Source: Ashinkailepas kermadecensis (lineage: Eukaryota; Arthropoda; Thecostraca; Neolepadidae). From it: a DNA stretch of 64,000 nucleotides. Below the pieces are notes generated by a model, which saw only the letters and a list, made by a program, of their open reading frames with translations, did not search any database and had not been told where the DNA came from. Made by a program: the position numbers and the translations under genes. The stretch is from positions 61,396 to 125,395 of the forward strand of contig JAOTOM010002946.1 in NCBI GenBank assembly GCA_034440615.1. Direction: 5' to 3'. This document shows positions 31,323 to 41,291 of this stretch, piece by piece; positions within the stretch are counted from its first letter, which is position 1, and each line of letters starts with the position of its first letter.

Positions 31323-33940
31323 TATCAGAAAAAGATATCGAAAGCGATGTAGGACATCGTTGTTTGGTGTCGATTTTAACCCAGCTGTTGGAATTCGAGA
31401 ACGCTTCACTGACCATGCCGATTTTTGTGTCTAACCTGCTCACCGTTTCTGATAAACATGCTCATGTCTGCCCTGCCCGCCAGCTGGGGCTCGCCGGGGT
31501 GAACGGCCACCTGCTGAACTGCCATCAGCTGTGCGATGATGTGGACGTGGTGCGTTCGCCTCCCAGCGAGTGCCAGCTGTGATGACCTGGAGCGGCCACG
31601 CCGCCGGCGACACGGCCGACCACCACCGGCGCGCCGGCTCTGTCCCCAATCCCTGACTGTGACACGGTGATGGCGGCAGTCAGCGCAGAGGCCGACGGAC
31701 CGGACGAGCTAGTGGGACGAAACGGTGCAGGCATAAAGGTGCTGCCGGGCGGCCAGATATGTATACCCTGGAGTTTACATGTCGCTCCCGGCCGCGATGC
31801 TAGTGTGACTGCATTGGAACTGAGACCCACCTTCACCTTGGGGGTGAGGTGGATGGTGAAAGTGAGGTCTGCCGCCCGAGTGTTCGCGGGACAGGGCGAT
31901 ATTTTAGCCGAGATTGTGCCGCTGGCACCGAACGGTACCAAGACCCGACGTCCTACTGTGCTGGCAGCACAGGACTACCGAAATCGTACTGCCACGGCCA
32001 TACTCTGCAGCATGTATGTTCGTGTGTGATCACCGCACGTTGGACACCGCCGTTTACTGTCGAGCTGGCTCTTCGGGACGGTGACGAATCGGATGTTGTA
32101 ACCTGCAGTCACGCTCCTATTCTGCCGCACCCTGAGCGACAAGGACGCCACCTGCCGGGGACACCTGTCGGGCGACCGGCGTGTGATCATGGTCACTCGG
32201 AGCGAACCCATTGCAGCCAGGCTATCGAACTGTCTCCGGAAATAGGCGCCGAGCATTCCAGTCGGCATTCGCCGTGGTCATCAATGCCACGTTCGACACC
32301 CGATGCCGCATGGCTGATGGGGTGCCGGTATACCAGATATTCAGTCATCGGAGCTTTACATCGCGCGCGATGACTGCTTTCACGTCTGGTTATTCCAAAG
32401 TGGTGCTCCAGCTTCAAAATATTTATGTGAAATTTCGCATCTGTTTCCTAGCCACGTGTTTTATGCTGCCGTTGTGATCGGTGGTTGGCGTGATTATGTC
32501 CTGCTAAATGTGCAAGTCCGATCAAATGTAATGCAATGTATTGGTGCGTCACCGACGCAGTTGATCATGATATGGTTTGTGATATGCAGCAGTCAAATGC
32601 TCTATTTTACTCTCCTCGTACCCGGTCAGCCGCAGACCTGATCGAACGAAAGTCGCATTATTGTATTAGTCACTCTGACAGTAAGTCTTCCCATTCCTCG
32701 GCGCCCCATTATGTCCATTGTGGCTGTTCGATCCCCTCGTGTTGCTGTCTGCTTTCTCACCATATGCCATGCCGTTTTGGATGCATATTTAATCCACCAA
32801 ATACACCTACGAACACTGTCTTGTGTGAAATTCGTTCAATTTCATTTTCCGACGCAATTATTTTACACTAAACCAAAGGGTACAATGCTTACCACACCCA
32901 TGTAATGTGTACGACATCAAAAGTAATGGTATTGCCGACGCTGTTGCAGCTCACATAATTGAGAAGGAACGTTATAGTTGTCGCGCGAATCTTGCGTCCA
33001 TTGCGTTTCTTTGAACTGGTTTAGCTTATCGTTGGTTAACGTTATAGTTCGGCTGCACTCCTAGTGGCGGCAGCGAATCAATCATTGTGAAGTCTCGTTT
33101 ATCATCTTGAACAACCGGACGCAATATGCAGAACTATTACGATAGCGTGGGATGTTGGCCTTGCAATTGCCCTGGAAATTCAAGCTGACATTTTGGTGGA
33201 TAATAGTATCATGCTGCTGACAGCCGTGATACCTACATACTGTGTAAGTACCAAAGTAAGCAGTTGCATGCGCCCACCTTGCCAATCTGTGTGTCAAGTA
33301 CGAATATAGTCGTAAGGTATGTAGGACGATTATGTATCTAGCAATTACTTCCAGGGTTGGAGAAAGTGGACTTCTTGGACTTTTCGCATCCAGAACATTC
33401 TCCGACGAAACCTATTTTCCTATTTTATCATTTGTAGGTTCAATCGTCCTCTGGCAATGAGCTGCTTGTAACCAAGCGCTCACCATTCACTGGAAAGTGC
33501 AGAATGAGATTCTCATGTCATAGGTTTTGGTAAAAATATCCCTCATGTTCGTGCACCCATATATTTTCCTCTCCGCATCCAGGATTACAAAGTGGAAATC
33601 CTGCCCTGATAACTTCGCAGATCGAGACGTGCCATATAATTTTGTGCATGAATCACCTGACTTTTCTCCACAGCTCAGAAAACATTTTATCCGATGTCGT
33701 GGACCTGATTAATTTTTGAGTTCAGGAAATTCCAAATACAGAATGTCAATTTTGGCTTGCAGGAAGTTGAATGTTTTGTATCCTATGCTACACTGTACGT
33801 TCGCTTATTGTTTCGTGTTGTTCGTGTGGCCTTGCCGGCCCACAATGTATTTCAGTACCTTGCATAGTATTGCGCGTACGTGATCTTCGTCTGACTACAA
33901 TGGGTGACACAATATTAACGAATACCAACGCAAGATACTG
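31323..33940. other. Unassigned DNA, GC-richer in its first kilobase
   Basis: The first kilobase (31430-32420) is GC-rich and resembles old coding sequence, but I identify no family. The remainder has short frames only and no repeat I can link to the rest of the window. Confidence 0.35.
31667..32029 (+). pseudogene. Unrecognised 120-codon open frame, possibly decayed coding sequence
   Basis: I do not recognise this frame. It encodes 120 residues with a regular alternation of hydrophobic residues (VLPGGQICIPWSLHVAPG, LRPTFTLGVRWMVKV, GDILAEIVPLAPNG) that looks protein-like, not random. The start is the first methionine after an in-frame stop. A long frame on the opposite strand (31941-31525) overlaps it, and only one can be real. 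No splice sites or promoter are convincing. Continuation in other frames to about 32420 would imply frameshifts. It could be a relic of a transposon, an old insertion or a host exon. Confidence 0.25.
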
Positions 33941-33941
33941 T

Positions 33942-33945
<4 letters not shown>

Positions 33946-34002
<57 letters not shown>
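33946..34002. repeat. (TA)n microsatellite
   Basis: A pure TA tract of about 57 bp. Confidence 0.95.
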
Positions 34003-34005
<3 letters not shown>

Positions 34006-36260
34006 TAAGTGACACAGTGAGAAAAAAACTTTCTTAAGAAAACAAATCACCAACGTTTCGGCCACGCATGCCGTCTTCAAGGTCACACAATGCAATTTTT
34101 TTTTAAACGCTTAAAACAATCATGCACTCGAAATCCAGCATTAAAAACGTGACACGTATCGCAACCTCTCGCTGAACTGACTAACGTTATAATGCAAAAC
34201 ACGGCGTCAATGGCGAAAGGCCACAACAGAATACACAAAACCATTGACAGCACTCGATAATGCCAGATCCATTATATTTCACACCGCCGTGTACATGCCA
34301 CGGCGCGTTATGCATGTGTGTGCATGGGTGTTAGCACGGTTTCGAAACATACACATCGTCGAATAAAAAATCAGAATTTCTGAGATCTGAAAATATAGTG
34401 GGCTAAATCCGATGAGTTTTTTTTTTGGGGGGGTCTAGTGCGTTGGCACTTCGGCCCCCCCCCCCCCAATATTTTTAAAAAATCGACACCCCTGGTCGTA
34501 GGGGAAGGGGCGAAGGCAACCCCCTTTATAACTCAGACACTTCTGGGAGGTCCCAGTGTACCAGTCTCCCTAGCATTTTTTGTCCTCCAGTGGTGCTCCT
34601 CGGAAGGAAAATGTGCCCCTCCAGGTACATTCACAGCGGCGCCCATCCAAACAAGCTTCCCCTTGTGACAATTCCTGGATCCACACCTGGTAAAACCTGA
34701 TACTGTTGGTAAAGTACCATGCCTACATCAAATTCGAAACTCCGTCGGGCCAACGGCGTTACGACGTCAATCATGGTCCAACCCCTCTCAGCCACATTAG
34801 GCTATAAATGTGGTCGAGATGGTTTGCAGAACCCTCTGAACCACATTGGGTTGTCCTAACCTAACTTGACATAACTTAGCCTAACTTCGTTTTTTGTGAC
34901 ATTTTTTCCAGTTTCGTTTTTATCCTCGAACATTTCAAGCTAAATATCCAACCTAACTGACCAATCTCAACATCTTTTGTTGCCTTTTGGAGGTAAAATT
35001 AACTTGTGAACAATTTAAACTGCAATAATTCCATAGTTTATTCAATTTGCCATGACTGAAAGACAAAAACTCTCCTTTGAAAACTTTGGTAACCTTTGAT
35101 CTGGTCCAGGATCACAAAAGTCCAAACCCAAATAATTTGGCATATACCTACCTAAAATAAATTGTAATAGTTGCTGAGTGAAGATTGGTCATGTCAGCAA
35201 GCAAGAAATTTAATTTATAAAATTGTACCCTTGGATCTAGCACAAAATATAGAAAAGTAAAAACCTATTGGTGCATATGTGTCACATGCTGAATTGTGCT
35301 GCAGAAGTCATATGCAGCTTCATGAAGTATTTTGTACGAGTAAGGTATGTTCTTTTTTTCATATGGTAGACATTGACATCACACAGGATTACACCAATAG
35401 AAACCTTACACAATATGACATGTTCAATCATTTTGTGGAGGTTTCATAATGATCAGATAGGTATGTAGCTCCTAAGATTAGTCATGTCTGCATGCCAAAA
35501 AATAGCTTTAGTAAATAAGTTCACCCTTATGGCAGGCCAGTCACCCAAATTTAAACTACATGCACTTGGAACACTTGGTAAACCATGCACATTTCACAAA
35601 TTCCTCATTCCTTGATTAGACATAGTGGTCCCTCTTGTCTGTTTACCTTCCTCCTCATTACACATAGGTACAGAGCATGAGCAGGCTATATCTAAAACTG
35701 TACAGGTCATTTAGGAAAAAATAAGTTGTTAATCACAAGAAAAGCTACTACACTTGATGGAGAAGCATAGCACATATCTTCCCACGAAAACATTTCGTTG
35801 GCAACTATCAACGAAATTTTAAATGTTGCTTATATATATCACTGGCGCCTGTGTACGGCCTTGGCTGGTGCCAAGGCGATATATACCGCTGGTGCATAGG
35901 CCTCCTGCCAACACATCCTCGAGAAGGTTTCGTAGGTATATTTACTAAGAGGGGCAGTGAGTTTAGTAGGAATATTTACTAAACTTCCGGAACTTTAGTA
36001 GGTATAATTACTAACCTTGCCTATGGAGATATATACAGTGTGACCGGAAATAAGGACGTGAAAGAGTTGGGTATAATCCTCTCTCTTAGTATTTTCATAG
36101 CCGTGGCCGCCGTGGCTTGTCTTGCATAAGTAAATATGGCCGGCCGCGGGTACTCGCTGTCCCGTTTCTTAACCCGCAGTTTTGTGGTTGTACCAGTCGG
36201 GTTCGGTAGATGCAGGTGAGTAGGTTGGTGTAGCCTCGCAGTTGTTCTCAGTTTGTGCTT
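34003..36260. other. Unassigned DNA with one hAT-like terminus
   Basis: The segment 34340-34491 matches, inverted, the segment 58927-59070. It ends in reverse as CAGGGGTGTCGATTTTT (family E). A CAACGTTTCGGCCACGC phrase near 34052 resembles a motif common in Penelope-like elements, but nothing else supports one. AACCTAACTTG and family F phrases occur around 34855-35000. No gene is seen. Confidence 0.4.
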
Positions 36261-36339
36261 CTTTAGGTACCTACCTACCTACCTATATAGGTAAGACATG
36301 TACCAATGTGAAACCAGATATCAAAGAACGCACCAACAT

Positions 36340-36540
36340 CGTACCTAGGTAGGTAGGTACCTAGGCACCTGGGTAGGTACCTAGGCACACAGGTAGGTAC
36401 CTAGGCACCCGGGTAGGTACCTAGGCACACAGGTATGTACCTAGGCATCCGGGTAGGTACCTAGGCACCCGGGTAGGTACCTAGGCACCCGGGTAGGTAC
36501 CTAGACACCTGGGTAGGTACCTAGGTACCTGGGCACATGT
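36340..36540. repeat. 20-bp minisatellite
   Basis: About ten units of GGTAGGTACCTAGGCACCCG. The unit contains the palindromes GGTACC and CCTAGG. Shorter arrays of the same unit lie at 37085-37185, 37930-37990 and 47222-47290. Confidence 0.92.
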
Positions 36541-37640
36541 GAATTTGTTTTATAAGGTGTTCTTTGCTTGTTTTTAAAAAAAATTTATCCTTGGATTACC
36601 ATGTTTATGAATGTGATAAAGATGATGGATTTATTTTCTGTGTGAATAAAAAAAACATTTTCCAACTTATAATATGTAAACTAGCCTAACCTAGCCAAAC
36701 CTGACACATTTATTTGCTTTATGTAGGAAATGTGTGTCAAAACTTTTCTTCTTACCACCTTATAGCACAATAATACCAGAAAGTTTACAAACAAATAATG
36801 AACAAAAAAGGCAAACAAAAACTTCGGTCACAGTAGCTCGGTTGGTGGAGTATCAGACTCTTGATTCCAAGATTGTTGGTTCAAATCTTGCAACCGGCAG
36901 TATTACTGAATCCATAGGCAACCAACAGTGAGAGGCTGGAGACGCTATATGTCCTAGTGGTTGAATGTGTTGTCAAATAATCCAGGGTTCTTTAAAAAAA
37001 AATGATTTTTCTTAAAAAACAGCTTGGGTTAAGCTAGGCTGGGTTAGTGTTTCTCATTTCAAGAATTTCCAGAACATAAATATGGTATGTACCTAGGCAC
37101 CCATGTAGGTACCTAGGCACCCGGATAGGTACCTAGGCACCAGGGTAGTTACCTAGGCACCCGGGTAGGTTACCTAGGTAGGTACCTGGGCACGTGAATT
37201 TGTTTTATAATGTGTTTTTTGCTTGTTTTCTTATTTATCTTTGGATTACCATGTTTATGAATGTGATAAGGATGATGAATTTATTTTCTGTGTGAATGAA
37301 ACAAAAATTGAAACATTTTCCAACTTAAAAAATGTAACCTAACCTAACCTAGCCAAACCTGACACATTTGTTTGCTTTATGGAGGAAATGTGTGTCAAAA
37401 CTTTTCTTCTTACCACCTTATAGCACAATAATACCAGAAAGTTGAAAAAAAAAAAAATAATGAAAAAATCAAACAAAAATTTGGGCCACAGTAGCTCAGT
37501 TGGTGGAGTATCAGACTGTTGATCCAGGGTCTGATAAAAAAATCCAGGGTTTGTGAAGAAAAGGATTTTTTTCTTTCAAAAAGCTTGGGTTAAGCTAGGC
37601 TGAGTTAGTTTTTTCATGTTGAGAATTTCCAGAACATAAA
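36541..37640. repeat. Tandem duplication of repeat family F with SINE
   Basis: The segments 36541-37080 and 37190-37640 are homologous: GTGAATTTGTTTTATAA, GGATTACCATGTTTATGAAT, CCTAGCCAAACCTGACACAT and ACCACCTTATAGCACAATAA in the same order. Each copy ends with a tRNA-like SINE, which is truncated in the second. The 20-bp minisatellite separates them, so the duplicated unit is probably minisatellite plus F repeat. Confidence 0.8.
36828..36990 (+). repeat. tRNA-Lys-like SINE
   Basis: The 5' end is tRNA-like: an A box TAGCTCGGTTGG, an anticodon-arm region ATCAGACTCTTGATTC similar to tRNA-Lys(CUU), and a B box GGTTCAAATCT. It is followed by an unrelated body with GTGAGAGGCTGGAGACGC and TGGTTGAATGTGTTGTC. 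SINEs are transcribed by pol III and moved by a partner LINE. The body recurs at 14060-14125. A second copy at 37482-37550 keeps the A box and loses the rest. It is not a functional tRNA because the acceptor stem does not pair. Confidence 0.75.
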
Positions 37641-38086
37641 TTGCTTGATACTTATTTATAAATTTTATTTTTTATGTTTTTATCTTTTGTTCTCCAATGT
37701 TTCGCTAGGCTAGGTTAGGTTATGTTCCGTTTGTGCTTTATTTGTTTAACATTTCTTTTTATGCTGTTGCCTAACTCAACACCGCTTTTTTGGATTATTT
37801 TGCTACCAACTTGAAAAGTAAGCATTTGCACAGAAAATAATTGGTCCCACCATTTTAGCCACATTCATAAACATGGTACACCAAACAAAAATTCCAAAAC
37901 CTAAAAAATGACACCTTATACTGCAAATTTATATAGGCACCTAGGTAGGTACATAGACACCTAGGTAGGTACCTAGGCACCTAGGTAATTAGTCCTAAGT
38001 TGAAGTGTGCCTACCTACTGTAGCATGCAGACTTGTGCTCTACCCAATTTATTTTAGTCGACTCACATGTGACTCATAGATCTTGA
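37641..38086. repeat. Family F fragment and short minisatellite
   Basis: Contains family F phrases (AAAGTAAGCATTTGCACAG, TTCATAAACATGGTAC) and a short array of the 20-bp unit at 37930-37990. No gene is visible. Confidence 0.5.
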
Positions 38087-38335
38087 GATCTGATTCAACT
38101 CATGATTCAGAGCAGGTCAAAATTATTTGATTTGACTCGATTCAGACTCAGAGCCCACAAAGTATGACTTGACTTGCAACTCAAACAGACTGACATAAAT
38201 TTGTATCAATTCAGATCTGACTCACTGGTATCAGACTCAGTAGCCATATGATTGTGTGCACTATATATATATATATATGTGTGTATGTGTGTGTGTATGT
38301 GTATGTGTATGTGCATGTGCATGTGCATGTATATG

Positions 38336-38410
<75 letters not shown>

Positions 38411-38594
38411 GTGTGTGTGGGCAGTGCACACAATCATATGGCTTCTGAGTCTGATACCAGTGAGTCGGATCTGAATCAATACCAATTTATGTCTGGTTGA
38501 ATCACGAGTCAAATCATACTTTGTGAGCTCTGAGTTTGAATTAAGTCAAATCAAATAATCTTGACCTGCTCTGAATAATGAGTTGAATCAGATC
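38087..38594. repeat. Inverted repeat around a TG/TA microsatellite
   Basis: The arms 38087-38262 and 38423-38594 are reverse complements with scattered mismatches (GATCTGATTCAACTC at the outside, CATATGATTGTGTGCACT at the inside). The 160-bp loop is TG, TATG and TA repeats. No target duplication is clear. The arms are rich in GACTC/ATTCA phrases. Confidence 0.88.
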
Positions 38595-38597
38595 CCA

Positions 38598-38601
<4 letters not shown>

Positions 38602-38663
<62 letters not shown>

Positions 38664-38716
38664 ATATATGTATATGTGTATATATGTATATACATATACA
38701 TATATATCATATATGC

Positions 38717-38802
<86 letters not shown>

Positions 38803-38811
38803 TTTTTTTTT

Positions 38812-38903
<92 letters not shown>

Positions 38904-39013
38904 ACACATGTATATATATGCATATACATATACATGTATATGTGTATATGCATGTGTGTATGTGTATGTGTATGGGCATATGGGTATATGTGTATATATG
39001 TATATATATATAT

Positions 39014-39060
<47 letters not shown>
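38602..39060. repeat. Compound (TA)n microsatellite
   Basis: A 460-bp tract of TA with TATG and TATACA interruptions and an 11-base T run near 38801. Confidence 0.95.
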
Positions 39061-39061
<1 letters not shown>

Positions 39062-39748
39062 CAGATGCAGTACAACAAGCAATGTCGAATGACATCCATG
39101 TTCTATAAACTGAAGTCATAGTGAAGAAAGGTGAGGTCATCAAAGAACTCAATAAGACATTTGAACTTGACACGCAGGGGACTAAAAAGTTACAAACTCG
39201 CAAACCCCGGTTGGTAGCAGATACGTCCCTTCAGTGGAGAGACGTGTCGCAGAATCACTCTGACCAGGGCCCTAGACTGGTCAGTGACGCCTCCTCCAAC
39301 TTCTCCACCATTTCCGCCCACCAATGATTTCAAATTGAAAACCTTGGGAGTATCCCAGAGTGGGGTGGGTCTCCTTGCCCTCCACCCGAACCACCGAAAC
39401 AGAGGCGTTGGCTTCTGAAAATTATTTGGGAGGCACAATACATGGAGGCAATAGGCGGTACCAAATTTATTAGGGGGGAGTACGTTTCTTGCTGGAGCGG
39501 GCCCTGGTTTGAGCCCCCCCCCCCCACCTCTTGGCCGCTAGCAACGCTTATGTGAGTCGTCACGAACCCTGACAGACGTAGCACCAGTCTCTCGAGTGCA
39601 TCCCCACAAAGCGTTTCGGCCGAAAGTGCTATTGAGGAAAACTTGGTCAAGGATAGCCATTGCGGCCGGCTTGGCGTTCTTCCTGGACGGACACCGCCGC
39701 TCTTTGAGATCATGGCCCAGCTTGTTGAATTTTTAAATATGCCCTTGG
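39061..39748. other. Unassigned DNA with a family D fragment
   Basis: The segment 39415-39530 matches family D (CTGAAAATTATTTGGGAGG, CAATACATGGAGGCAAT). The remainder has no recognised gene. A palindromic TTTCGGCCGAAA occurs near 39617. Confidence 0.4.
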
Positions 39749-40162
39749 TAGGGGTGGATCCAGAAATTTGGTCGTGGGAGCGAAGGGGACTTGTTCTGGA
39801 GAAGGGCCGTTTCTTCAGATGTGACGATTTTTCGACGAGTTGTGCCATGGGTTGAAACACCCATGGAGCGAGGCATTGCTGGAAATCCAGGGCGTCTGGG
39901 GGAGGGGGGTCTAGGCCCCCGTGGTTTGGTATCCTACGAATGCTAATTTGTCGGTTTCCTGTTTAATCCCAAATTATATCTTAAAGATATGGACTTGTAT
40001 CTGGCCCCTGGTTTCGTGACAGATATTCACCCTGTAGAGGGTGGATGGGCGGGTGCATTCGAGTGTCCTGAATGGAGGCCATTTTTCAGTTGAAGAGAAG
40101 CCACATCTCTACCAGAGGAGTGGGGGAACACTCCCCCAGATGCCGTCCTGGATCCGCCACTG
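39749..40162. mobile_element. hAT-like MITE, 414 bp, with exact 8-bp duplication
   Basis: The left end is TAGGGGTGGATCCAG and the right end, in reverse, is CAGTGGCGGATCCAG (12 of 15 matching). GCCCTTGG flanks it at 39741-39748 and 40163-40170. An inner GGAGTGGGGGAACACTCCCC hairpin lies near the right end. Non-coding. TAG/CAG ends with 8-bp duplications place it with hAT elements. Confidence 0.88.
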
Positions 40163-41192
40163 GCCCTTGGTCTTTTCACAGACCCACGACCCCATTTCAT
40201 ATAGACGTTCTGCGATAGCCAGTACAACTCAAATTTAGGCTATAACTAGACAATGTGTTTAGTCATGATGCAGTGGCGTCGCCACGAAATTCTTCCAGGG
40301 GGGCAATGTTGATAGAGGGCCTCCTGCTCCCCGAAAAGGGGCCTCCACTGTGTTAGGGCCTCCTCTTGCTTTTTAGGCTCTTAGTATGGTTCCCGAATGG
40401 GAACATGATTTCATATTGATGTCTTGTTTGTTCTTGGCATGGTATATAATTTACGCAAAGCGTAATAGCAAGAATCTTTTTTTTCGCTGAGAACCGAGCC
40501 ATACCAGGGTATAAATAAGCAAATGGAGATAAATACGTCAGTGCCAAAACAAACCAATATCTTTATGCTTTATCGACGAGAAGAATCTTCCCGCTGGCCT
40601 CTAGATTGTAGCGAGCTGGTGGGGCTCGTGCTGAGCATATCTTAAAGATATCTCCCATTGATCAACCCACTTCTTTGTTCACCAAGTTTAACTGAATATA
40701 GCTAGGTTCATCACTACTGTTAGCCATTCCCACCAGCTTGATCTCATAAACAAACTTAAACGATCATTTCTCAGTCCCAGGACAACAATTTCACGAAGGT
40801 GACAACGAGAAGTGGATTGAATTGGTTTTCTGATCGTCATCTTAGGGATTTATTACTATTTTTTCATAACATTTGGTGCTGGCTGCAAGGCACTTGGCAC
40901 AGAAGCTAAACTAATAAATACTCCGCGAATAAATTCACGGCAAGAACAAGCATTGAACAACCATGCATCAATGGCAATGCAACAATGTAACAATGACAAT
41001 GCATAAATAATGCAAAACCTTCGAATTCCACGCCGTCACGCCCATGGTTGTCGCTGTGCTGTACCGTTTTGTAAATTATGTCGTTGAGAAGGTACTGAAG
41101 ATGGGAAGCCCTAATCATGCAGGCTGTAATCACAGAAGACAACTTTGTAGGAAGAAAATTCATTTTAAAACATCATTCCTCCCATTTAATAT

Positions 41193-41290
41193 GGGGCATC
41201 GGTGTTGTTTTGTATGCTTGTGAGGGGGAATTTTCCCCCGCAATGTTGGCTTTGCTCCATGGGCGTAAGTTCTGAAAATTATTGGGAGAC
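41193..41290 (+). mobile_element. Family D MITE fragment
   Basis: Reads GGTGTTGTTTTGTATGC, GAGGGGGAATTTTCCCCC, TTGGCTTTGC and TTCTGAAAATTATTGGGAG, matching both ends of family D with a deleted middle. Confidence 0.6.
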
Positions 41291-41291
41291 C

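Noticed and set aside
34040..34090. Possible Penelope-like hammerhead ribozyme (CGTTTCGGCC motif)
   Set aside because: In reverse the core reads TTGAAGA, not CTGANGA, and helix II does not place GAA correctly; no Penelope RT is nearby.
36828..36900. Functional tRNA-Lys gene
   Set aside because: A and B boxes are present, but the acceptor stem does not pair and a SINE body follows.
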